Assembly: GCA_017307165.1 (NCBI GenBank)
Contig: JAFKGK010000007.1
Span: forward strand, 1 to 64,000
Origin: Candidatus Melainabacteria bacterium
Lineage (GTDB): Bacteria; Cyanobacteriota; Vampirovibrionia; Obscuribacterales; Obscuribacteraceae
Length of the DNA stretch: 64,000 bases
Direction of reading: 5' to 3'
The notes under the pieces were generated by a model, which was given only the letters and a program-made list of their open reading frames with translations, had not been told where the DNA came from and did no database searches. Of this stretch, positions 23,614 through 32,035 are shown piece by piece. The position numbers and the translations under genes are program-made. Numbering within the stretch: the first letter of the stretch is position 1; every line of letters begins with the position of its first letter.

Positions 23614-26184
23614 GGCCTCTTGTACTTTTGCCGGATCTTCGCCTGGACCGGTCAGCTTTTCGGCGATACGTTCGTGATAGTAGTTGGCGAGACCGACGAT
23701 GCGAGATGCCACTGGGATCTGATCGCCTTTGAGTCCAAGAGGAAAACCGTTGCCGTCGTATTCTTCGTGGTGAGCTCTGACGATCGGTGCCAGGTGTTGT
23801 AGATCAGGAAAGGAGTCCAGCAGTTCGGCACCATCCATAGGGTGATTCATGACGAGCAAAAACTCGGCATCGGATAACTGGCTTTCGTCTTTTTGCAGGA
23901 TCTGGCCGGATGTGCCTAGTTTGCCGAGATCGTGTACCAGGCTTGCCTGTCTGATGATATCTATATCGGCTTGTGACAATCCCATTTCTTTGGCGATGGC
24001 CTGAGCGTATTCGGCTACTGCGCGGGCGTGTCCATTTTTGTATTTGTCCTTGCCTTCGATCTGGGAGACCCAGCCATCGATGCGGCCGAGCATTCGCATA
24101 TCCAGACCTGGTGTGGCAAAGATATAGTCCGAGGTGAGATCTTTGTTGTTATTGCTATTACCCTTGGACATGAGGGCTTCGAGTTTTTTCTTGGCTGCTT
24201 CGTCGTCAAAAGGAGTGTCCGGTGATGCAGCGGCTGGAGCACTGGCCGCCTGTCCAGGTGGAGGTGCGGGAGGTTCGGCTTGTGCCCGACTGGCCTTGGA
24301 TTTGAGCAAACCTGCTCCAGCGGAGCCGCGCGCCTTGCCCATGAGAGAGCCGCCAAGGCCGCCGCCGCGCGGAGGAGGCGCTGCTGTAGGCGCTGGTATA
24401 TCGTCTAGATTGCCCCAGGCATTGCCACCGCCTGTGGTATTGGGCGATGGAGCTGAGGGTGTCTGGATCGCGTCGAGGTCGCCCCACTGGCTTTTGCCTG
24501 TCTCGGCTGGAGCGGGCTCTGCAACTGGCTCTGCAACTGGTTGTGGAACTGGTGCAGGATCTGCAATGGGCTCAGCTTTTTGTACTGGTGTGATGACCGG
24601 TGCCGGAGCTACAACTGGCTCTGGTGCTGGTTCTGGCTTGGGTGGTGGTGCAGCCTTTGCCTCGACCGCCGCCTCTGGGCCGATCCATGGATTGGCATCT
24701 GCACTGGGAGCAGGGGCTGCTTCGGGAGTGCTGCTTGCTGGCAGATCACCAAAATCGCCAAAGTCCAGATCGGCATATGGGTCGTTTTCGACCGGCACAT
24801 AGGCTTGATCGCCAAGAGTCACACCCTTGGGTACCGATGCAATGCTCGGCGCCTGAGTCGGGATTTCTCCAGTGATGTTTTGCTCGATGGCCTGAGGTGA
24901 ATTTGGAGAGTTTGCCTGGTCTGGGGCGACAACTGATGGTGTCGCATCCGGCGCTGTCGGCTGTGCTGGTATTGCCTGAGCTGCTGCCGCTGGTGGTGTC
25001 GCACTTGGTGCTGGAGCTGCAGGTGGAGGTGCCTCTGGTGCTTGTGCTGGAGCTGGTGCAGACGCCTGTGCTGGAGCGGGTGCTGGTTTTGGAGCAGGAG
25101 CTGGAGCTGGAGCCGGTGCCGGCTCTGCTTTGGGGGCAGCGGGCGGTTTAGGCTTAGGTGGAGCGGGCGGGGCCTGACCAGTTTTGAGAGCTTGTGGGAT
25201 GGCTTCCTGTCCCATCGCACCCTTGAGTGCGCGGCGTACATCGACAGATGACTTGGCCTCGCTTGCTCCTGGCGTATTGACGATGCGCTGGTGCAATTGC
25301 ATGATCGGCTCGCGAGCCTTCTTTTCGGCCGGCAGTCTGTAGAGGGCTTCTGCTACGCGATCGGCTACGTTCTGGACCATGTCGATTTCGTTGCGTGTAA
25401 AGGCACGACGATAATCGCATTGCTGCAAGACCACGCAACCATGAGTGCCGTGCTGGCTTCGGAGCGCGACGCCTAATTGTGATTTGACGCCGATTAGATT
25501 GAGTTCTTCTTGGGCAGGTGAGCTGTACGAGTTGGCCTGTCCTTCAAACAATTTGAGAGGTTCACGGGTGAGCAAGGTCTGAGCGACCAGGGCCGAGTCT
25601 GCCGAAGGCCAATGCAGTTGTTGCAGACTTTCTACTTTGTCCTGCTGCCAAAACTCATAGCATTTCCATCCTGCCTGCTGATCGTCCGTGCAGATAAACA
25701 AGCAACGGCTGACCTGCAAGGCCTTGCCTAAAATATTGACGACCATAAAGAGCGCATCGCCGATACCTAGCGAGTACGTCATGAGGTTGCCGATCTCTAC
25801 GAGAAAGGTGTCTCTAAAAGTATCGCGCTGGACGACATCGTTGATCTGGGCAAGCCTGATGATCTCGCCGAGCTCTCCTAATATGATGCGTAAAAAATTG
25901 AGCTCGTCGTTGGAGACATCGGTCGAACGACTGAGCGTCAGAGCGCCAAAGGTCCGACCTTGCAAGACCAGAGGGAGGGTATGCGAACGGCCGGGGATGA
26001 CCGGTGAGCCGGTAGCGCGATATTCGCAGATGGCGGTGGTATTGGGATCAAGCGGATTGGCCAGGGTGACCTGGCAGGCATCGGCGTTAAATTGGTCGCC
26101 AAGCTCCTTGACCGTGGTCTCGAGGATCCTTTTGAGATCCCTGACTCCCGTCAATTTTTGCAGCAGTGGATTGTTGACCGGCAT
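23518..26184 (-). CDS. GAF-GAF-HD (HD-GYP-like) regulator with long Pro/Ala linker
   Basis: 888 residues. Residues about 10-120 and 130-290 look like two GAF domains ('ALTLSRSTDVSNDELNFLR', 'SQLGVALRSQHGTHGCVVLQ'). About 335-690 is a low-complexity Ala/Pro/Gln linker. The HD domain follows: 'KYKNGHARAVAEYA', 'LVHDLGKLG' (about 748-756) and 'AHHEEYDGNGFPLGL' (about 807-821), close to the HD-GYP pattern HHExxDGxGYP but with Phe for Tyr. HD-GYP proteins hydrolyse cyclic di-GMP; activity here is inferred from the intact metal ligands. Its 3' end overlaps the second kinase gene, a possible regulatory link. Confidence 0.82.
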   Translation of the reverse strand: MPVNNPLLQKLTGVRDLKRILETTVKELGDQFNADACQVTLANPLDPNTTAICEYRATGSPVIPGRSHTLPLVLQGRTFGALTLSRSTDVSNDELNFLRIILGELGEIIRLAQINDVVQRDTFRDTFLVEIGNLMTYSLGIGDALFMVVNILGKALQVSRCLFICTDDQQAGWKCYEFWQQDKVESLQQLHWPSADSALVAQTLLTREPLKLFEGQANSYSSPAQEELNLIGVKSQLGVALRSQHGTHGCVVLQQCDYRRAFTRNEIDMVQNVADRVAEALYRLPAEKKAREPIMQLHQRIVNTPGASEAKSSVDVRRALKGAMGQEAIPQALKTGQAPPAPPKPKPPAAPKAEPAPAPAPAPAPKPAPAPAQASAPAPAQAPEAPPPAAPAPSATPPAAAAQAIPAQPTAPDATPSVVAPDQANSPNSPQAIEQNITGEIPTQAPSIASVPKGVTLGDQAYVPVENDPYADLDFGDFGDLPASSTPEAAPAPSADANPWIGPEAAVEAKAAPPPKPEPAPEPVVAPAPVITPVQKAEPIADPAPVPQPVAEPVAEPAPAETGKSQWGDLDAIQTPSAPSPNTTGGGNAWGNLDDIPAPTAAPPPRGGGLGGSLMGKARGSAGAGLLKSKASRAQAEPPAPPPGQAASAPAAASPDTPFDDEAAKKKLEALMSKGNSNNNKDLTSDYIFATPGLDMRMLGRIDGWVSQIEGKDKYKNGHARAVAEYAQAIAKEMGLSQADIDIIRQASLVHDLGKLGTSGQILQKDESQLSDAEFLLVMNHPMDGAELLDSFPDLQHLAPIVRAHHEEYDGNGFPLGLKGDQIPVASRIVGLANYYHERIAEKLTGPGEDPAKVQEALVGLAGKQFDPAAVQGLIQAIITGRVAGNIV

Positions 26185-26274
26185 TATCTGAGCTTATCTA
26201 TGACCATTTCCCTAATAATAGTACTTCCTTCATACCAAGTCTTGAGAGCCCGCAAACCCGCAAAGTATGCCTTT

Positions 26275-26796
26275 CTACAAGGTCGATAGATTATAGGTCG
26301 CTCTTGCTAACTCTACTATCTCGAGCACATTGCGAGCTAGAGGGAGGGTCTCTATCTCCTCGAGGGCGACCCAGCGGGCATTGTGCACTTCATCGAGGGC
26401 GGCTGTAGGCGGGGGCAGGCCGTCCGATAATCGTGGATAAAATCTAGCATCGAGCTTGCACATATAAGCCAGATCAAAATGCACTACGCTCTGGCCTTTT
26501 TCAAATGCGACCACACGATGGACGCAAAGAGGGGCAGGCATGAGATAGGCGACATCGTCTTGTGGCTGTGTGGGTGCTGTATTGGCGAGAATACAGACAA
26601 GACCGGTTTCTTCGGTTATCTCCCGTAGCGCTGTCGCATGCGGTTCTTCGCCCTGGTCGAGGTCGAGATGGCCGCCTGGTGGGAGCCAGGCTCCGATTTT
26701 CTTGTGGTGCACGAGTAGGATATGATTTCTTTCTATCAGCACCGCTGAGGCAGTGAAATGCGCCGATAAAGGTATATGATTTTTGGGCGTATTCAT
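26275..26796 (-). CDS. Nudix hydrolase
   Basis: 173 residues from the ATG at 26796 (a TTG at 26826 would add ten). The Nudix box is present as 'GGHLDLDQGEE' then 'ALREITEETGL'; REITEETG holds the metal-binding glutamates. Relative to the usual Gx5E spacing there are two extra residues after the glycine. Nudix enzymes cleave nucleoside diphosphate-X compounds; the substrate cannot be told from sequence. Its 5' end overlaps the open frame of the divergent membrane-protein gene only if the latter's earliest start is used. Confidence 0.82.
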   Translation of the reverse strand: MNTPKNHIPLSAHFTASAVLIERNHILLVHHKKIGAWLPPGGHLDLDQGEEPHATALREITEETGLVCILANTAPTQPQDDVAYLMPAPLCVHRVVAFEKGQSVVHFDLAYMCKLDARFYPRLSDGLPPPTAALDEVHNARWVALEEIETLPLARNVLEIVELARATYNLSTL

Positions 26797-26877
26797 ATTA
26801 TTTGGTTTTGGCTTTGGCTCTGGCAAGATTTTGCAGGTAAGGTTTTAGTGTATTCCAATGACAATCTGGCCAGCTCT

Positions 26878-27792
26878 ATGCCTTTGACTGCTGGCGACAT
26901 CGTCGGTCGAGCTTACCGGATCGTGAGATCCAATATCAAATTGACATTTTTGACGGTACTTGGGCCGACGCTTTTGATCTGCGCAGCCAAGATCGCCATT
27001 GCCCTGGGTTTTGGTTCTGGGGCATTGAGCGGTGCTGTCAAGACTATTAATAATCCCGCAGGCATAGTGGCGGCAGTTGTGGGCTTTGTGACATTGCTCA
27101 TTGCAGCCTACTGGTTTTATATGACCCAGCTAGGTCTCGCCCGGGTCTTTATGGGCTATGAGTCCGACATCAAGGCTGCCCTCAAATTTGTAAACAAACA
27201 GTGGTTTACGCTGATCAATCTGACCCTGCTCAGTATCGTCAGTGTCTTTGCAGTTTTGCTCCCTTATATGTTGACGGCTGTCATGGTCGCGATGGCATTT
27301 AAAGGCAATAAGTCGGCTAGCGCTATGATCGGCCTCGGCTTTGGACTCGGCGCTATCCTACCTTTTATCCTTATCTGCATGATATCGGTTGCCGTGTCCA
27401 TGGCCATGGTCAGCATTGCCTTCGATAAAGACAGCGCCTTCACAAAGTTCAAGCATGCCATCGGCATGGTGGCGCGTGCTCCTTTCCGTACTTTTGGCTT
27501 TTTGTGCCTTGCTCTGATCTCTATGTCTCTGTTGACGGCGCCCCTATCTACACCGCTTATGGTGGCAGTCTTTGCCGAGGCCTTTTTTGCAAAGCTCGTG
27601 GACGGTACTATGAGCAAAGCGCATGAGGTGCCAATCTTTTTGAGCATATTTATCCAGATCTGGGAGAGTTGCGTCAATGTCATCGCCAGTCCTCTCTATC
27701 ACGTGGCTGTGGCACTTTTTTATCGTGATCTCTTGATCAGGCAAGAGGGTGTAGACCTATCGGCTCGGCTGGCTGCTTTAGATGGAGCATAG
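26878..27792 (+). CDS. Polytopic membrane protein of the MoxR/DUF58 operon
   Basis: 304 residues from the ATG at 26878 (MPLTAGDIVGRAYRIVRSN). About six membrane helices with a cytoplasmic amphipathic start, resembling the glycerophosphodiester-phosphodiesterase membrane-domain type of protein often found beside DUF4129/MoxR genes. No catalytic motif is seen. The frame opens earlier (26776) but that start would put a Trp-rich stretch in front. It overlaps the DUF4129 gene by 11 bases, so it belongs to that operon. Confidence 0.7.
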   Translation: MPLTAGDIVGRAYRIVRSNIKLTFLTVLGPTLLICAAKIAIALGFGSGALSGAVKTINNPAGIVAAVVGFVTLLIAAYWFYMTQLGLARVFMGYESDIKAALKFVNKQWFTLINLTLLSIVSVFAVLLPYMLTAVMVAMAFKGNKSASAMIGLGFGLGAILPFILICMISVAVSMAMVSIAFDKDSAFTKFKHAIGMVARAPFRTFGFLCLALISMSLLTAPLSTPLMVAVFAEAFFAKLVDGTMSKAHEVPIFLSIFIQIWESCVNVIASPLYHVAVALFYRDLLIRQEGVDLSARLAALDGA

Positions 27793-28426
27793 GGACGTCT
27801 CGCCGATACTCAAGGACCTGGCGCCGGATTATCGGTTTCCCGATCCACCCAAGGAAGTCCTGGCTGCACAGCAATGGCTGACTGATTTTTGGCGTTTTAT
27901 CGGCGAGTTGCTCAACAATCTGCACATGCCTCAGGCATTGCCAGCCGACAGCTCCGCCCTCGGTGATCTGCTGCACGTCCTTTTGGTACTACTGGCGGTG
28001 ATAGCTATCATTGTCTCGGCCTTTTTTGTCCTGCGCAGGCTCAAGTATCTAGACCTGCAAAGGCGGCAAGCCCAGGGTGAAATAGTCGATGACATGCGCT
28101 TGGATGCACAGGGGCATCGCAAAAATGCAGAGATGCTCCGTGCTCGTGGCGACATGCGTGGTGCCGTGAGATCGCTATATATGAGTGTTCTATTGACACT
28201 TTCGGAGCGCAATATCATTGATTATGCTCCGACCAGAACCAATTACGAGTATTACTACATGCTCAAAGCCGATACCAGAGCTCGCCATGTCATCGATCGA
28301 TTTAGATCCATGGTGGATGGTTTCGAGCTGGTCTGGTACGGTTTTCATGACGCAAGCGAAGCCCTCTATCAAACCATGCTTGCAGATCTCATTGCTGTCT
28401 GCGATGCCACTGAGGTGAGATCGTGA
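27782..28426 (+). CDS. DUF4129-domain membrane protein
   Basis: 214 residues. One membrane helix (about 62-84, 'HVLLVLLAVIAIIVSAFFVL') and a C-terminal helical DUF4129 domain ('MLRARGDMRGAVRSLYMSVL', 'TRTNYEYYYML', 'FELVWYGFHDASE'). DUF4129 proteins are typical partners of MoxR ATPases and DUF58 proteins and are thought to act at the envelope. Overlaps the gene before (11 bases) and after (GTGA). Confidence 0.82.
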   Translation: MEHRDVSPILKDLAPDYRFPDPPKEVLAAQQWLTDFWRFIGELLNNLHMPQALPADSSALGDLLHVLLVLLAVIAIIVSAFFVLRRLKYLDLQRRQAQGEIVDDMRLDAQGHRKNAEMLRARGDMRGAVRSLYMSVLLTLSERNIIDYAPTRTNYEYYYMLKADTRARHVIDRFRSMVDGFELVWYGFHDASEALYQTMLADLIAVCDATEVRS

Positions 28427-29685
28427 GCAAGCGTGGCTTTGTTGTGCAATTGGGTCTTTTGGTCGCGATCAGCGCGGGCATGGTCTTTGCCTCGGTAGGT
28501 TCGGATCGGGAGATGAGCCGGGTCTGGCCGGAGAGCACCATTGATGGTAGCATCGCCAATATCAAGCGTAGTGGGTCCCATGGCTTTTATGCCTTTTTAA
28601 AAAAGACCTTTGGCCAGCGAGTCGGCCAGTGGAGAGCGTCCTATCGTCTATTGACTCATGGCAAAAATAATTATTTCAAAATGCCGGCAGACAGCACCTT
28701 GATCCTGGTCGCACCTGCGGAGAGGCCCGATACTACGGCGAGTGACTATCTTTTGGATTGGATTAAGAAGGGCAACAATCTCGTCTATATAGACTCGCTT
28801 GCCATGAGCTACGGCAAGAGCCTTATAAGCAAAATAGGTCTGACCTGCAAAAAGTTGCCTGTAGCGCTCGTCGACGCTGATCTTGCTCCTTATTTGGCGG
28901 CCATGTCTGGCAGCGATGCTGGTTTATTTGATCATGTCGATCATGTGCGTGTCTCGCAAGATGGTTTTTTAAAAGGCGGTACCACTCTATTTGCAAACGG
29001 AGATAAGGCGCTGATCGTGCACAAGCAAATCGGCAAGGGGCATGTGCTGGTGATTGCCAATCCATCTTTCGTTTCCAATCGCTCTATCGGGCTTTCGGCT
29101 TATCGAGGTAATTTTCAGTTTCTGGCCAATTGGCTCGCCGATCACAAAGGCAAGATCCTGGTCGATCAGTATTGCCATGGGGTCAGTGAGAGCGACAATG
29201 TTTTTACCTATGTCTTGCGAGGTCCCCTTGGTCTGGCGGCCCTGCAGTCGATCTTGTTGTTGATCGTGGCTATCCTTAGTTTTCATCAGCGTTTTGGCCG
29301 TGTGATCCAATATAGTCCAAGTCGCAAGATATCCAGCCTGGAGCATGTGGATGGTCTGGCTTCGGTCTTTGAGCGAGGCCGAGCAAGGATTGCAATCCTC
29401 GAAATATACTTTCAGCAAGCCCGGCTGGTGCTCTGCCGCAAAATTGGTATTTCGCCTCATGTAGATGATGAGACTCTTTTGAACGAACTCCAAAAGCACG
29501 GAGCCGATCCTGCTTTTGTCCTTATAGATAAAAAGACCCGCGCTGTGATGGCGGCTCTGTCAGGCACCATTAGCAGTGACGAGCAATTGCGTGAGCTATC
29601 GGCTGACTGCGATGAAATCATCCAGACTCTCCAGACTGTTTACACTGCCACAAACAACCCCAATCCCCTAGCAAAGGCCAGATAA
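28423..29685 (+). CDS. DUF4350-domain membrane protein
   Basis: 420 residues. An N-terminal membrane helix (about 8-26), an extracytoplasmic Rossmann-like region with 'LILVAPAERPD' and 'HVLVIANPSFVSNRSIG', typical of DUF4350, a second helix (about 270-290, 'ALQSILLLIVAILSF') and a cytoplasmic helical tail. GTG start overlaps the upstream TGA. Fixed neighbours DUF4129, MoxR and DUF58 support the call. Function in the complex is unknown. Confidence 0.8.
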   Translation: MSKRGFVVQLGLLVAISAGMVFASVGSDREMSRVWPESTIDGSIANIKRSGSHGFYAFLKKTFGQRVGQWRASYRLLTHGKNNYFKMPADSTLILVAPAERPDTTASDYLLDWIKKGNNLVYIDSLAMSYGKSLISKIGLTCKKLPVALVDADLAPYLAAMSGSDAGLFDHVDHVRVSQDGFLKGGTTLFANGDKALIVHKQIGKGHVLVIANPSFVSNRSIGLSAYRGNFQFLANWLADHKGKILVDQYCHGVSESDNVFTYVLRGPLGLAALQSILLLIVAILSFHQRFGRVIQYSPSRKISSLEHVDGLASVFERGRARIAILEIYFQQARLVLCRKIGISPHVDDETLLNELQKHGADPAFVLIDKKTRAVMAALSGTISSDEQLRELSADCDEIIQTLQTVYTATNNPNPLAKAR

Positions 29686-29688
29686 AAG

Positions 29689-30654
29689 ATGCAAGAAACT
29701 GAGCAATCAATCCAATTTGTCAAAGAGACTTTTGATAAGCTCCGATCGGCTTTGACTGCACATATAGTGGGGCAGGACATGGTCATAGATCAGCTCCTTT
29801 TGGCCATGCTGGCCGATGGGCACGTCTTGCTCGAGGGAGTGCCCGGGACGGCCAAGACCTTTCTCGTCAAGACTCTCGCTGCTCTTGTCGGCGTCGAGTT
29901 TGGCCGGATCCAGCTGACACCTGATATGCTGCCGTCGGACATCGTCGGCACCAATATTTTTGACCTCAATACGAGGCAATTTACTCTGCGCAAAGGGCCG
30001 ATCTTTACCTCGCTCTTGCTCGCAGACGAGATCAACAGAACACCGCCCAAGACACAGTCGGCCTTACTAGAAGCCATGGAGGAGAGACAGGTCACTCTCG
30101 ATGGACAGTCCGAAAAGCTTTCCGAACTCTTTATGGTCGTCGCTACCCAGAATCCTGTCGAGTTTGAAGGTACCTATCCATTGCCGGAGGCGCAATTGGA
30201 TAGATTTATGATCAAGATCCTGATCGGCTATCCGCAAAAAGATGCCGAAAAGCAGATGCTGCGTAACTGGCAAGAAGGCCATTATCGCAGGCACACGGTT
30301 ACTCTCGCTCCAGTGGCTAGGCCTGAGGACATCATCGAGTCTCGTCGACTCCTGACTCATGTCAAAGTCCAGGAATCCATCATCGATTATCTAAGTGCTC
30401 TTGTGCATAAGTCGCGCAATATTTCCGACCTGCAATTGGGAGCCAGTCCCAGAGCGGCTCTTGCATGGCTGGCAGCGGCCAAGGCACATGCCGCCATGGA
30501 AGGCCGGGATTTTATCACTCCAGACAATATCAAGTTTGTTGCCGAGCCTGTCTTGCGCCATCGTCTGCTTTTAACAGCAGAAGCCGAACTCGATGGAGTC
30601 AATATATCGCAGGTGATCGGCAATATGCTCAAGCAAGTTGAAGTGCCGCGCTAG
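29689..30654 (+). CDS. MoxR-family AAA+ ATPase
   Basis: 321 residues. Walker A 'GVPGTAKT' (about 46-53), Walker B 'LLADEINRTPPKTQSALLEAME' region (about 103-108 for LLADEI), sensor 'VVATQNPVEFEGTYPLPEAQ' region, arginine-finger area 'LDRFMIK'. MoxR ATPases act as chaperones that mature or assemble partner protein complexes, here likely with the VWA/DUF58 protein that follows directly (its start is the base after this stop). Standard length. Confidence 0.92.
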   Translation: MQETEQSIQFVKETFDKLRSALTAHIVGQDMVIDQLLLAMLADGHVLLEGVPGTAKTFLVKTLAALVGVEFGRIQLTPDMLPSDIVGTNIFDLNTRQFTLRKGPIFTSLLLADEINRTPPKTQSALLEAMEERQVTLDGQSEKLSELFMVVATQNPVEFEGTYPLPEAQLDRFMIKILIGYPQKDAEKQMLRNWQEGHYRRHTVTLAPVARPEDIIESRRLLTHVKVQESIIDYLSALVHKSRNISDLQLGASPRAALAWLAAAKAHAAMEGRDFITPDNIKFVAEPVLRHRLLLTAEAELDGVNISQVIGNMLKQVEVPR

Positions 30655-32004
30655 ATGATCGCTACAGGTAGACTCTATTTATTGCTTTTTGCGGGGCTGG
30701 CTTTGTTTTGCCTCTCGCCCTTTTTGCCTGTAGCTCAGCCTTTCGGCATTACCCTGGATGTGATCATATTGTTGCTGGTCGCGATCGACTGGCAATTTAC
30801 TCCCAGAGCAAAATTGTTCAAGGTGGAGCGAAAATGCGAAGATCGCCTCAGCATAGGGCGTCACAATACTGTCCAAATCACAGTCGCATATGATGGCAAT
30901 ACACCGGTCCGCTGCGTGCTGCGCGATGACGCACCACAAATGGTGCATGCCTTTTTGGGGCGGATAGATATTGCCAAGTCGGTGGAGACTTTTGCTTTCA
31001 CTCTCGCTGGTCAGTCTGCAAGGCAACTGGAGTATGCTTTGTTTCCGCTGAGGCGTGGTGCCTATGTCTTTGGGCCGATCTCTCTCAGATACACGAGTTT
31101 TTTGGGGCTCTTCCAGCGCGAGATAGTGTTTGCAGATCAGGCCAGGCCGGTAAAAGTATTTAGCGATCTCAAGGCTTTGCGCGATCTTTCGATCAAGCTC
31201 TCCCATAGCAATGAGCTAGGCGAGCTGGCTCAGCGCAAACGAGGTCAGGGCACCGATTTTTCTGCTTTGCGCGAGTATGCGATCGGAGACGACAGCAAGG
31301 CCGTAGATTGGAATGCCACTGCTCGCCGTGATCGGCCCGTGGTGCGCACCTACGAAGCAGAGCAAGATCAACGCATGACGATCTTGATCGACGCCGGTCG
31401 CATGATGGTCAGCGATCTCGATGGTCTCACTCGTTATGATCGAGCTCTCAATGCAGCTCTATGTTTAGCGATGACTGGATTGCATCACAACGACCAGGTC
31501 GGTATAGGCATTTTTGCCGATAAACCTCTATTGTATCTGCCTCCCAAGCGCGGTAAGTCGCAGATGACTCGCATACTCGAAGCCACTTTCCCAATCGAGC
31601 CAAAGATGGTCGAGCCTGATTATGTATCTTTGCTCGCTCATTTTGCGGCCTGTCAAAAGGGGCGTTCTTTGATCGTGGTGCTCACCGACCTGACCGATGC
31701 CTATGGATCGCAGGCCCTGTTAAACGGTCTGGCAAGGCTGTCCCCCAGGCATCTCCCCTTTTGCGTGACCCTCAAGGATAAGTCGATAGAGACTCTAGCC
31801 GTGATGCCTATTGGGGAAATGCCGCAAAAGGAGACGCAATTGCTATATAAGCGTGCCGCAGCTATAGATCTAAAAAATCAAAGAGAACTAGCTCTCAGTC
31901 ATTTGCAGCGCAGAGGCTGCGTGGTGCTCGATAGCGCTCCGCAGGATCTATCTACACGGATCGTCGATAGCTATCTGGACCTCAAGGCAAGGGCCAGGCT
32001 CTAA
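30655..32004 (+). CDS. DUF58-domain protein (VWA-like)
   Basis: 449 residues. Two membrane helices at about 5-45, then the DUF58 core 'GTDFSALREYAIGDDSKAVDWNATARR' region (about 200-225) and a von Willebrand A-like fold with 'ILIDAGRMMV' and 'SLIVVLTDLTDAYG'. DUF58 proteins are the usual partners of MoxR ATPases. Abuts the moxR gene with no gap. Last gene of the operon; the next gene is convergent. Confidence 0.9.
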   Translation: MIATGRLYLLLFAGLALFCLSPFLPVAQPFGITLDVIILLLVAIDWQFTPRAKLFKVERKCEDRLSIGRHNTVQITVAYDGNTPVRCVLRDDAPQMVHAFLGRIDIAKSVETFAFTLAGQSARQLEYALFPLRRGAYVFGPISLRYTSFLGLFQREIVFADQARPVKVFSDLKALRDLSIKLSHSNELGELAQRKRGQGTDFSALREYAIGDDSKAVDWNATARRDRPVVRTYEAEQDQRMTILIDAGRMMVSDLDGLTRYDRALNAALCLAMTGLHHNDQVGIGIFADKPLLYLPPKRGKSQMTRILEATFPIEPKMVEPDYVSLLAHFAACQKGRSLIVVLTDLTDAYGSQALLNGLARLSPRHLPFCVTLKDKSIETLAVMPIGEMPQKETQLLYKRAAAIDLKNQRELALSHLQRRGCVVLDSAPQDLSTRIVDSYLDLKARARL

Positions 32005-32035
32005 CAAATCCAAGCCATCCGCGCGCTGTGGGTGC

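Noticed and set aside
24134..24802. Long plus-strand frame of 222 codons inside the HD-domain gene
   Set aside because: Mirror of the Pro/Ala-rich linker; repetitive and with no independent signals.
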